Shown here piece after piece: positions 45,481-55,000 of a DNA stretch of 64,000 nt (position 1 is its first letter; each line of letters opens with the position of its first letter). The notes beneath the pieces were generated by a model that made no database searches, had not been told where the DNA came from, and saw nothing but the letters and a program-made list of their open reading frames with translations. The stretch is from NCBI GenBank assembly GCA_039989855.1, contig JBDXGZ010000023.1, forward strand, positions 248,001 through 312,000, written 5' to 3'. The position numbers were made by a program, and so were the translations under genes. The DNA comes from CALFVT01 sp039989855 (GTDB lineage Bacteria > Pseudomonadota > Alphaproteobacteria > Caulobacterales > Maricaulaceae).

Positions 45481-47256
45481 ATGGCCCAAGACACGTTGAA
45501 TAAAACAACAGACCGCAGCCGAATAAAACGGCTGTGGTTAAATTATATGGCCCCTCAAAAAGGGACATTGATCATAGCTTTTATCTTTATGATCATTTTA
45601 GCGGCAACCCAATCCGCTTACGTTTACTTTATACGCTACGTTATCGACTTCGCCTCCAATTTAAGTGGTAGCGAAAATGCGTCTACGGCGACGCAAAGCT
45701 TTGTCAAAATCATTGTTCCGTCACTGATTGTCCTCACCCTTATTTCGGGCCTAACAATGTTTGCCCAAACGGTTCTAACCAACAAAGTCGCGCTTAATAC
45801 GGTCGCAGGTTTGCAAAAAGATATGGCCAAATCTGCCCACGGCGCTGACTACGCTTTCTTTAACCAAAGTACCGTTGGTGACCTCCTCTCGCGTTTCACT
45901 AATGATATGCAGGCCGTCACTCATGCCTTATTACGAAGCCTATCCAATCTCTTAAAAGACGTGATGACCATACTCGCCGTTCTGACGATGATGTTCTGGA
46001 TGGCCCCGAAACTCTCAGCGCTTATTTTAATCGTTTACCCCCTCGCCGCATGGCCGATCGTTCGCCTCTCCAAAACCCTACGCGGTAATGCGAGCGCGGC
46101 TCAAGCTCACATGGGAACTCTGACCTCGCAGCTCGATGAGAGCTTCTCTGGCGCACGCATGGTGAAAACCTACGGTCTTGAGGCGCACGAAACGCAGCGT
46201 CTTGATAAAAGTTTCCAAGAGCGCGTGCGGCTTTATTTGAAGCTCGTCACCAATCAGGCCCGTGTTGATCCGTTGATGGAAGTGTTTGGCGGCCTCGCGA
46301 TTGCAGGCATATTCGCCGTGGGTGTTTATCTGGTGGCGTCAGGCCAAAGCACAGGCGGTACGGTCGCGGCCATACTCGGCGCCGTCCTCATCCTCGCGCC
46401 GCGCTTACGTGCGCTCGGCACGTTAAACAATGTCGTCCAAGAAGGTCTCTCAGCTTTGGGCCGTATTTACGACGTCATTGACGAGACGCCCCAGATCACG
46501 AACCGTGAAAATGCCATTGAGCTATCCAACCCTCAAGGCGATATAAGCCTTGAGACCGTTAGCTTTGCCTACGCCGATGAACAGGTTTTGGACAGCGTAT
46601 CCCTAGAGGCCAAGCCCGGCGAAACAGTCGCGCTCGTTGGGCCATCAGGCGGCGGGAAAACGACTTTATTTAACCTCATTCCCCGTCTTTATGACGTCCA
46701 AAGCGGAGCCGTTAAAATTGACGGGACAGACATAAAACAGCTCACCCTAGAGAGCTTGCGCCGCCATATTGCCCTCGTCTCCCAAGATGTCACTCTGTTT
46801 AATGACAGCGTCGCCTATAATATTGGACTTGGGGATAAAGACGCCACGAAGGACAACATCATCAGCGCGGCCACAGCCGCCAATGCCCATGATTTCATTA
46901 CCGCCCTGCCCCAAGGCTATGACACCATCATTGGCGAGGACGGCGATAATTTATCAGGCGGTCAGAAACAGCGCCTCTCTATCGCGAGAGCTTTATTACG
47001 CGACGCGCCTATACTCCTACTCGACGAAGCCACCTCGGCCCTCGACACGGAATCAGAAGCCAAGGTGCAAGCCGCCCTAAGCCGCCTCCGCGCAGGGCGC
47101 ACGACATTAGTGATCGCGCACCGCCTCAGCACGATTGAGCAAGCCGATAGAATTTACGTGCTTGATAAAGGCCGCATCATTGAAAGCGGTACCCATAAGG
47201 CTTTGCTGAAAAAGAAAGGCCTCTACGCCAAACTTCATGCGGGGTTTAAGGCGTAA
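45481..47256 (+). CDS. MsbA-like ABC transporter (permease-ATPase fusion)
   Basis: The 591-residue half-transporter has a six-helix membrane domain followed by an ATPase domain with Walker A GPSGGGKTTL, the Q-loop ALVSQDVTLF, signature LSGGQKQRLSIARALL, Walker B ILLLDEATSALD and the switch histidine in LVIAHRLS. Homodimers of this type flip lipid A-core (MsbA) or export other lipids or drugs. The position beside DUF374, waaA, lpxK and lpxL supports a lipid A flippase role, though the gene symbol is not certain. It starts 5 bases after the IMPase-DUF4170 gene. Confidence 0.92.
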   Translation: MAQDTLNKTTDRSRIKRLWLNYMAPQKGTLIIAFIFMIILAATQSAYVYFIRYVIDFASNLSGSENASTATQSFVKIIVPSLIVLTLISGLTMFAQTVLTNKVALNTVAGLQKDMAKSAHGADYAFFNQSTVGDLLSRFTNDMQAVTHALLRSLSNLLKDVMTILAVLTMMFWMAPKLSALILIVYPLAAWPIVRLSKTLRGNASAAQAHMGTLTSQLDESFSGARMVKTYGLEAHETQRLDKSFQERVRLYLKLVTNQARVDPLMEVFGGLAIAGIFAVGVYLVASGQSTGGTVAAILGAVLILAPRLRALGTLNNVVQEGLSALGRIYDVIDETPQITNRENAIELSNPQGDISLETVSFAYADEQVLDSVSLEAKPGETVALVGPSGGGKTTLFNLIPRLYDVQSGAVKIDGTDIKQLTLESLRRHIALVSQDVTLFNDSVAYNIGLGDKDATKDNIISAATAANAHDFITALPQGYDTIIGEDGDNLSGGQKQRLSIARALLRDAPILLLDEATSALDTESEAKVQAALSRLRAGRTTLVIAHRLSTIEQADRIYVLDKGRIIESGTHKALLKKKGLYAKLHAGFKA

Positions 47257-47270
47257 AAGTAAGCGTAAAT

Positions 47271-47930
47271 TTACTCCCGCTTCATCACTCCGTCCGTCAA
47301 AACACGGCCCCACCATTTCGACATGAACTCCGCTTTCACCGCAGGCGGGTCATAGACCGTCTGCACCCACTGGCTAAACTCAATCGGTGTATGAGCATTA
47401 TAAGCAAGGTAAGTCTCAAAGAAATGATCGAGCATGCCCGTCTTTCCCGCTTTAACATGAAGATATTTAAACGAGAGCTGAGCTATCGCCTGCTCTATCG
47501 TCTCGCCCATTTTGTAATGGCGATAAAGAACGCCCATAATCCCCGTGCGGTCAGATCCAGACTTACAATGCATCATGCAAGGATATTCAATCTCTTCAAA
47601 CAGCGCTTTCGCGCCAAGAAGTTTCTCAACCGTATGCACGTCGCGCGAATACATGCGGTAATCAATCAGCGTGATACCGTGCTGCTCGCAAGCCTCTTTT
47701 TCGAGCAAATAATAGCCCTTCGGACTTTCACCGCGCAGGTTCAAAATCGTCTTAATCCCCATAGCGGCTAGCTCTGCAATACGCTTCGGCGAGGGTTGAT
47801 TAGCGCGGTACATGCCGCCGCCAATGTCGTGCATATTATTGAACCGCGCGCGTAAAAACCCGTGGTCACCCCAAGTTAGCTCTTTATAAGCTTGTCTGCG
47901 TCCGCTGTTTGTGTTGAGGTCGATGGTCAT
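47271..47930 (-). CDS. Protein tyrosine/dual-specificity phosphatase family protein
   Basis: The 219-residue cytosolic protein contains the Cys-x5-Arg phosphatase loop CMMHCKSGSDRTGIMG (Cys122, Arg128), preceded by YRANQPSPKRIAEL and TILNLRGES, the pattern of DSP-type phosphatases. Such genes often sit within alphaproteobacterial LPS gene clusters. It is on the opposite strand, converging on the ABC transporter gene and divergent from DUF374. The substrate (protein, lipid or phosphosugar) is unknown. Confidence 0.88.
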   Translation of the reverse strand: MTIDLNTNSGRRQAYKELTWGDHGFLRARFNNMHDIGGGMYRANQPSPKRIAELAAMGIKTILNLRGESPKGYYLLEKEACEQHGITLIDYRMYSRDVHTVEKLLGAKALFEEIEYPCMMHCKSGSDRTGIMGVLYRHYKMGETIEQAIAQLSFKYLHVKAGKTGMLDHFFETYLAYNAHTPIEFSQWVQTVYDPPAVKAEFMSKWWGRVLTDGVMKRE

Positions 47931-47990
47931 ATAGCCTATGTGATCTCTTATATGCGCCCAAAAGTGAAGTCTTAATATGAAAGGGAGCTG

Positions 47991-48707
47991 ATGTTAAAAA
48001 AAATCATGCGCTCTCGGTTCATGCAAGCTCTCATAGGCCGTTTCGTCGCGGCCTATATGGTTCTGATTAAATATTCAACCCGTTGGGAGTTTGATCGCAG
48101 CGATATTTCCGCCCCTGTGATTGAAAAAGGCAAAGGCTTAATCGCCCTGACATGGCATTCGCGCTTCATGATGTTAAATTGCGCGTGGGATCGTAAAACA
48201 TGGCCCCATCCGCATGTGTTGATCTCTCGCTCTCGGGACGGGGAAATCGTCGCTAAGACCTGTGAATATCTCGGCCTTTCCGTCATTCGCGGCTCGGCCA
48301 AAAAAGTGACCAAAGCTCAAGATAAGGGCGGAGCCAAAGCAGGGCGCGACATCATCGAAACTCTTGATAATGGCGGCTGCGTTGTCATCACACCCGACGG
48401 ACCGCGCGGACCCCGCCAACGGCTTGGGCTTGGGCCACTTCGCCTCGCGCGCCTGTCTGGCCATCCTATTCTGCCGTGTCTGTTTGCCGTTAAAAACCGT
48501 AAGCAATTTAAATCATGGGATAGGTTCGTGCTACCGTTGCCTTTTGGGCGCGGGTCGATCATTTGGGGCACGCCGCAATATATCTCGCCCGAAACATCTG
48601 ATGAAGCTCTTGATTTAATAAGAGCCCAAATCGAGACGGAAATGAACGCGCTGCTTGCGCTCGCTGATCAACGTATGGGGCACAGCCCTGTCGAGGCTGC
48701 GTCATGA
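47991..48707 (+). CDS. DUF374 lysophospholipid acyltransferase-like protein
   Basis: The 238-residue protein has the acyltransferase histidine motif in ALTWHSRFMML, VLISRSRDGE and TPDGPRGPRQRL, typical of the DUF374 family. In alphaproteobacteria this gene precedes waaA, and the protein is thought to acylate a lipid A-related lipid, although this is not settled. It overlaps waaA by ATGA. AGGGAG before the ATG is a good ribosome site. Confidence 0.9.
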   Translation: MLKKIMRSRFMQALIGRFVAAYMVLIKYSTRWEFDRSDISAPVIEKGKGLIALTWHSRFMMLNCAWDRKTWPHPHVLISRSRDGEIVAKTCEYLGLSVIRGSAKKVTKAQDKGGAKAGRDIIETLDNGGCVVITPDGPRGPRQRLGLGPLRLARLSGHPILPCLFAVKNRKQFKSWDRFVLPLPFGRGSIIWGTPQYISPETSDEALDLIRAQIETEMNALLALADQRMGHSPVEAAS

Positions 48708-49999
48708 CATCCACGCTCCCTCTTCGTCTTTACAGCAGCCTGATGCGAGCCGCCTCACCGCTCCTGCGGATCTACCTTGCGAGGAGAGCCAAAGCGGGGA
48801 AAGAAGACAGTGCCCGCCTCTCTGAACGGTTCGGAAAAGCGTATCTGCCGCGCCCCAATGGCAAACTCATCTGGGTACACGGGGCCAGCGTCGGCGAAAC
48901 CCTCACGGCTCTACCCATTATTTATTGGATATTGGAGACAGATGAAACCGCCCATGTGATTGTCACAAGCGGAACGGTCACCTCCGCCGAGATGTTAAAG
49001 CAGCGCCTTCCCGAACGGGCCTTTCATCAGTACCTCCCGGCTGACACGCCCGCCTACGCCAAGAGGTTTCTCAGCCATTGGCAGCCTGATGCATGCCTTT
49101 GGTTCGAGTCCGACATTTGGCCGAATATTCTCAGAGCCACCAAAGCGCGAAATATCCCGATGCAGCTTCTCAATGCGCGCCTATCTAAAAGTTCCCGAGA
49201 TGGTTGGATGAAACGCCCTCAAACCGCCAAAGTTTTGTTTAGCCTGTTTGGTGACATCCTCCCCGCCGATGATGACACGGCGGAATTCCTAAGCGAAATT
49301 TTGGGCCGCAACATAGACACATTCGGAAATTTAAAGATAACCGCAGCTCGTCTGCCTGCCCCTGATAAAGACCTCAAACACATCCGAGGGGCTATTAAAA
49401 ACTCTTTTTATAATTGGTGCGCCGCGAGTACCCACGCGGGCGAAGATGAGATCATCCTTGACGCTCACCTAGACATCCTAAAACAGTTCCCTGACGCTTC
49501 GCTGACCCTCGTGCCGCGACATCCTGAACGGGCGGATGACATCATTGCCCACATACAAAAACGGAAGCTTTCATATGCACGGTGGGGTCATGCGCCGTCC
49601 AAGTCAGTCGATGTTCTGCTTGTTGATCAAATGGGGAAAATGGGCGCCGTATATCTCGCGTCAAAGGTCGTTCTCATGGGTGGGTCTTTACTGCCGCATC
49701 TTAGAGGGCATAATCCTATGGAACCCGCCCATTTTAATTGCGGCATTATAAACGGCCCTTACGTCAGTTCTTTCCAAGCCCTCTTTGATAATATGAATAA
49801 GATAAACGCCGCATTCTTACTCGAAAGTCCTGATGCACACAGCATTGCAGAGCGCGTGAAAATATGGTTCCAACATGACGGCACGCGTGCGCGCCGCGCT
49901 CAGAAAGCACGCTCATTCACGACCCTTAACGACGGACTTTTGACCCAAGTAACGGATCATCTCTCGCCTTTCATTTCGCCGCCAAGTCGGTTAGATTAA
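48704..49999 (+). CDS. waaA: 3-deoxy-D-manno-octulosonic acid (Kdo) transferase
   Basis: WaaA adds Kdo to lipid IVA. The 431-residue inner-membrane glycosyltransferase shows IWVHGASVGETLTALPII, IVTSGTVTSAEML, CLWFESDIWPNILRATK, WCAASTHAGEDEII and LVPRHPERA, and ends with GGSLLPHLRGHNPMEPAHF, all conserved in the family. It overlaps DUF374 (ATGA) and is followed 3 bases later by lpxK, so the four LPS genes form one operon. Confidence 0.95.
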   Translation: MTSTLPLRLYSSLMRAASPLLRIYLARRAKAGKEDSARLSERFGKAYLPRPNGKLIWVHGASVGETLTALPIIYWILETDETAHVIVTSGTVTSAEMLKQRLPERAFHQYLPADTPAYAKRFLSHWQPDACLWFESDIWPNILRATKARNIPMQLLNARLSKSSRDGWMKRPQTAKVLFSLFGDILPADDDTAEFLSEILGRNIDTFGNLKITAARLPAPDKDLKHIRGAIKNSFYNWCAASTHAGEDEIILDAHLDILKQFPDASLTLVPRHPERADDIIAHIQKRKLSYARWGHAPSKSVDVLLVDQMGKMGAVYLASKVVLMGGSLLPHLRGHNPMEPAHFNCGIINGPYVSSFQALFDNMNKINAAFLLESPDAHSIAERVKIWFQHDGTRARRAQKARSFTTLNDGLLTQVTDHLSPFISPPSRLD

Positions 50000-50002
50000 G
50001 TT

Positions 50003-51028
50003 ATGCGCGCACCAGAATTTTGGAACATACGCAGTGGTCGAGAAGCGGCTCCGATGCTGAGAGCCCTGCTCAAGCCCATATCTTGGGTATACGCATGGGC
50101 GAGCGCGCGGCGTATTCGCACAACAAAAAGTTATGATGCGGGCATCCCGGTGATCTGCGTCGGGAACGTTACGATGGGCGGCACGGGCAAAACACCTGTG
50201 GCGGCTTACCTACTCCATAGCCTGCGCCGTATGGGGGTCAATGTCGTCGGCCTTTCGCGAGGTTACGGGGGCCAAGAAAAAGGCCCCATCCCTGTACAGC
50301 GCCACCATACGGCCAAACATGTCGGCGATGAACCTTTACTCCTCGCGCGCAAGGCTCCTGTCTGGGTCTCCGCTGGACGTGATGACGGCGCACGCGCGGC
50401 TGTCTCTTACGGGGCCGAAGTGATCGTCATGGATGATGGTCACCAAAATCCGACTTTGCAAAAAACGCTCTCGCTTATTGTTGTCGACGCGGAGGTTGGC
50501 TTTGGTAATGGCTGCGTTTTCCCTGCGGGGCCATTACGCGAACGCCTGCCAGCCTCCTTAGAGAGAACCGACGCCATTATCTTGATGAAGCCTGACTCGA
50601 GTTATGAAATTAGCGATCACCTCGCGGCGCAACTCAAAGGTCAAATCATCATTCCCGCCTTTTTGAAAACGCCGACCAAAGCCCCACAAGGTAAGCTCTT
50701 TGCGTTTGCTGGCATCGGGCGACCTAATAAATTCTTTGATAGCCTAAGACGTCAAGGCGGGGACCTTGTTGAGGCGCTCTCCTATGACGATCACCACCCT
50801 TATAATCATCAAGATATACAGCGGCTTCAAACACTTTCAAAAGAATATGACGCGCAGCTGATTACGACAGAAAAAGATTATATTCGCCTGCCTAAAGCGT
50901 TCCGCAAAAAGGTGAAAGTCTGGCCCGTCGAGGTTCAATTTGAGGACGAGTTAACCCTACGCGCCCTCTTGCACCCCATCATACAAAGTACAGGCGCGCG
51001 GCTAAACACAGAGTTAGATAAGAGATAA
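50003..51028 (+). CDS. lpxK: Tetraacyldisaccharide 4'-kinase
   Basis: LpxK phosphorylates the 4' position of the lipid A disaccharide. The 341-residue protein has a membrane-proximal N-terminus, the P-loop GNVTMGGTGKTPVAAYL with GGTGKT at 59-64, GLSRGYGG, GDEPLLLARK and VMDDGHQNPTLQK, the family hallmarks. The stop overlaps the next ATG by one base. Confidence 0.95.
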   Translation: MRAPEFWNIRSGREAAPMLRALLKPISWVYAWASARRIRTTKSYDAGIPVICVGNVTMGGTGKTPVAAYLLHSLRRMGVNVVGLSRGYGGQEKGPIPVQRHHTAKHVGDEPLLLARKAPVWVSAGRDDGARAAVSYGAEVIVMDDGHQNPTLQKTLSLIVVDAEVGFGNGCVFPAGPLRERLPASLERTDAIILMKPDSSYEISDHLAAQLKGQIIIPAFLKTPTKAPQGKLFAFAGIGRPNKFFDSLRRQGGDLVEALSYDDHHPYNHQDIQRLQTLSKEYDAQLITTEKDYIRLPKAFRKKVKVWPVEVQFEDELTLRALLHPIIQSTGARLNTELDKR

Positions 51029-51927
51029 TGGGCCAGCTTTCGCAACGTCTCACTTGGCGTTTAGAAGCGCTCGCCTATGATACGCTGTCACTTGCTGTCA
51101 AAGCCGTTCCCTTCTCGACTCTCTCTGCCTTTGGCGGAAAGCTGCTGCGCACCATTGGACCGCGGTCTAGCAAAGACCATATTGCGCGTACAAATCTACG
51201 TATTGCCTTTCCAGATTTACCGGACGCGGCACTAGAAGAACTCATGCGCCAGCAATGGGATAATTGTGGCCGTACCTTTGCCGAGTTTCCCGCCCTGCAC
51301 CGCCTCAAAGCCTTTGCACCGAACAGTAAGGTTACGGTTGAAGGGCTGGAGATACTTAAAGCGCATAATCCCGCTGTTCTGTTCACGGGACATTTCGCCA
51401 ATTGGGAGGTCATGGCCCTAATCATGACACAAGCTGGTCTTCCCGTTCAAATCACCTATAGGAAAATCAACAACCCCTATATTGATGCGCGGGTGCGCAA
51501 AAAGCGGCAAGCTTACGGAACCAAATTACTCGTGCAAAAGTCGGGAGTCAAAGGCGCGCGGCAACTTATTGATGCCATTGAAAATAATGAGAGTGTTGCG
51601 CTCTTAACGGATCAAAAATTTAACGAAGGCCTCAGCCTTCCCTTCTTTAGTGAGGACGCTATGACGGCGACAGGCGCGGTACGGTTAGCGTTAAAGACAG
51701 GCCGTCCTCTCATTCCCCTATCACTGGCGCGTAATGGCGCGAGCTTCCATATGACTATACATGATCCTGTCGACCTTGTGACGTCAGGAATTAAAGCCCA
51801 CGATACAGAGAACGGCGTGAGACAAATCAATCAATTTCTAGAGGACGTTATTCGCGTCCATCCAGAACAATGGTTTTGGGTGCATCGCCGCTGGCCAAAG
51901 GCGTTATATAAGCGATCAAAGTCGTAA
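51028..51927 (+). CDS. lpxL: Lipid A late acyltransferase (LpxL/HtrB family)
   Basis: The 299-residue inner-membrane protein has the HX4D/E acyltransferase motif at GHFANWE (His122, Glu127), then AGLPVQITYRKINNPYID, ALLTDQKFNEGLSLPFF and EQWFWVHRRWPK. It adds a secondary acyl chain to Kdo2-lipid A. It is the last gene of the LPS operon. LpxL rather than LpxM is a best guess. Confidence 0.92.
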   Translation: MGQLSQRLTWRLEALAYDTLSLAVKAVPFSTLSAFGGKLLRTIGPRSSKDHIARTNLRIAFPDLPDAALEELMRQQWDNCGRTFAEFPALHRLKAFAPNSKVTVEGLEILKAHNPAVLFTGHFANWEVMALIMTQAGLPVQITYRKINNPYIDARVRKKRQAYGTKLLVQKSGVKGARQLIDAIENNESVALLTDQKFNEGLSLPFFSEDAMTATGAVRLALKTGRPLIPLSLARNGASFHMTIHDPVDLVTSGIKAHDTENGVRQINQFLEDVIRVHPEQWFWVHRRWPKALYKRSKS

Positions 51928-51961
51928 TATTATCTCAATTTCTTGCCTATTGATAAGGCAT

Positions 51962-51995
51962 AAAAAATGCCAGCCAAATCGAATTTGGCTGGCAT
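51962..51995 (-). terminator. Rho-independent terminator of the autotransporter gene
   Basis: A perfect 13-bp stem ATGCCAGCCAAAT/ATTTGGCTGGCAT (51967-51979 and 51983-51995) with a 3-base loop is followed on the minus strand by TTTTT. It lies 25 bases beyond the autotransporter stop and may also stop the LPS operon from the other side. Confidence 0.92.
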
Positions 51996-52019
51996 AAAAT
52001 CATTGATTGTAACGGGTGT

Positions 52020-55000
52020 TTAGAAGTTGAACTTCACGCGAAGATTTCCGCCAACAGCCGTATAATCACTGGCCCATTCGCCGTTCAAAGTACTGCCAAT
52101 TGACCAGTTCCCTGTAGAGAACAAGTTCAGACCGAGGATAGTTTCAAGACGCGTGTCATCTGAATCTAGACCTAGAGCCGATAGGGATTGACCCGCAAAG
52201 GCAATATTTAGATCATCCGGACCACTCGCGAAGTCACTGATAACACCAACACTCGCATAGACATCTGTATAAGCATTATCGTCTACAAATCTACGAATGC
52301 CTAGCGTTGCACCTGCACGACCCTCAAGATAATCCGTACTTGTGTCGTCAACAGTAAGCCCTAGTCCACCTAATTCTGTAAAGGCGTCCGTAGAGATATT
52401 GCTATATTGTAAGCCAACATAAGGTGCGAGATAGTAATTTTCACCAAACTCATGTTCGTATGTTCCTAATGCCTGGGCATTAAATCCATCAATATCGAAC
52501 TCACTCGTGATTTGCTCAAACGCCTGACGTTCAGCATCAACATCACCAAAGGCATAGCTTGCTTGTCCACTAATGTTAAACTGACCGTATTGACGCGCGC
52601 CATAAACCCCAATCTGGAACACACTCAATTCGCGATCATTAGCAACATTAGAACGTGAGTCTATTTCAACGTCAGTATAACTGCCTGATAGACCGACAAT
52701 TGTAGTACTGTCTAAGGCGTAATCATAACCAAGAGCGATTGTAACAGAGTCCGCGTCATAGCCATTTCTCAATAGGCTCTGAGAATCTGATGTCACGTTC
52801 TCTTGCTTAGCATAACGTAAGCCACCTTGGATCCATGCACCAGACTCTGCTGTAGCGTAACGATCCTCAGAGAGACTCGTTAGAGAGTTAGAGGCATATA
52901 ATGCAGGACCATCAGCTGCAGCATTACGACGAAGGTTTGATAACCGCTGATTGATAATCCCACTTGTATCAGCAATCGCACCGAAGGTTTCTTCCTGTAC
53001 ACCACTACTTAAATCTGGTGCTAGGCTTGCAACTTCGCTTGCAACATCTTCACCGGTTTCAAGTCCAGCCAAGGCTGAGAAACTTGCCGTATTGTTAAGA
53101 TCGCCAGAAACGAAGGCGCTAATAACACTGGCTCCGAACGCATTAAGCTCAGTATCAAATAACTCAACTGATGGCGGCGGCGGTGGAGGCGGCGGTGGAG
53201 GCGGCGGCGGCGGAGGTGGTGGCGGCGGAGGTGGTGGCGGCGGAGGCGGAGGTGGTGGCGGTGCTGAAGCCGCTACGGCTCTCACCACGAGGTCACCTGA
53301 TGCATCCTCAACCGTTTCAAAATCAAGTAGGAAACTTGAGTCTGTCACACCATTTACCAAGGTCGAATTATCCGTCAGCGTTCCGCCAACATCAATCAAT
53401 GTATAATTCGTATCAATCGCAGAAATTAAGCCCGCATCTAGCACCGTAACAGTACTATCAGCGTTAAGCGTAACATCGCCGTTCACAATCTGTGTATTTG
53501 CAACGTCAAGTCCAAGATTACCGTCACTGACGAGGCTGCCATCAATCGTACGGTTGCCGTTAAAGATAAGCGAACCACCTTGAGCGACGTTAACATTAAC
53601 TGTCTGCAAGACATCATGCGTTAATGTAAACGGTGCGCCTGCGATATTAAGAACATCATCAAACCCTGTCGTCCCTAAGAAGTCACCGGTCAAAGCCCCG
53701 CCGTTCTGTGTAAAGGTGACGGCTTCACCAGCACCAGATAGATCGACAGACGCTGTTCCGCCCGAAATCGTGCCTGAGTTTGTGAAACTGTTATTTACGC
53801 CAAGAACCTCAATATCAATATTACCATTGTTTGTCGTGGTATCATTCTCCGCATTACGATCTGAAAAACGAACATCAGCCGTTGAGCCAGACACAAACAA
53901 ACCAACATCTGTTCCCTCAATAAGACCGCCTGTCGCGTTGACAACGTCAACACCATCGCCAGTAATAACAAGGCCATTAGCACCAGAAATTGTACCTGCA
54001 TTGGTGATGACCAGATCATGTTCAGCCTGAGCACCTGCGATGGTAATACCACTGGTTGAACCTGTGATTACACCACCTGCGGCATTATCGATTGTCCCTG
54101 ATATTACAGCCTCATCTTCACCGCGAATACCGATGCCGTCTGCGGCAGAAATCGTGCCCGAATTATCAACATCAACATTAAAGCGACAATTTATGACGGC
54201 CGTATCATTACCCGCAATATTTTCTATACACCCACGTTGAACATTGCTTGTACTTCCTTCGCTTGTCCCACCTGGGTCAGCGTTAAAGAAGATTGCATCG
54301 CCTTCGCCGGTATTCGAAACTGTACCGCTATTGGTAAGAGCAAGCGTCAATGTACCTACAGCGTCCGCATTACTACTCCCAACAGAGCCTAAGAGTGAAT
54401 CAACACCAATTGTTGGACCACCAACACCTGTAATTGTTCCTGAGTTTAGGACTGTATTGAGGTTACCATCAACATCCCTATCAAAGTAGACAACACCTTC
54501 GTTGGCAACACCGGTACCTCTAATTGTACCATTATTGATGAGTGTCGCGCTGTCACCCTCGAAGAAGACAACACCGTCATTACCTTCAAGCGTGCCATTA
54601 TTCGCAATAATCGCATCATCTTCAGCATTATCGACAAAGACAGCGACTTCCTCATCATCTTCATTGATGCTTGTTAATGTACCTTCATTTACAAGTGTAA
54701 CTTGGCTGCCATCGCCATCAAAACGGAAAATACTTCCGTCGGCATTACCGCTTGTACTTGTAAATTCTAGGTCCACGTCAGACCCAACAAAGAATGTTTG
54801 ACCATTCGAATCGCTATCAATCTGCGGAACCGTCTCATTTGTTACGACAACATCTGCATTAGCCGCTGTAATAGCCGGTATAGCAAAAGGAACAACTGCA
54901 ACAACAGGTGGAGGTGGTGGCGGAGGAGGTGGTGGTGGTGGCGGAGGTGGTGGAGGCGGAGCTGCTGCAATCGCTTCTACGACCAAATCGCCACCGGCGT

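Noticed and set aside
52951..53449. Glycine-rich and alanine-rich open frames on the plus strand
   Set aside because: They are shadows of the polyproline codons of the autotransporter and have no start signals or domain content.
53172..54959. Tandem repeats as a CRISPR-like array
   Set aside because: They are in-frame CCN codons of one protein, without spacers of constant length.
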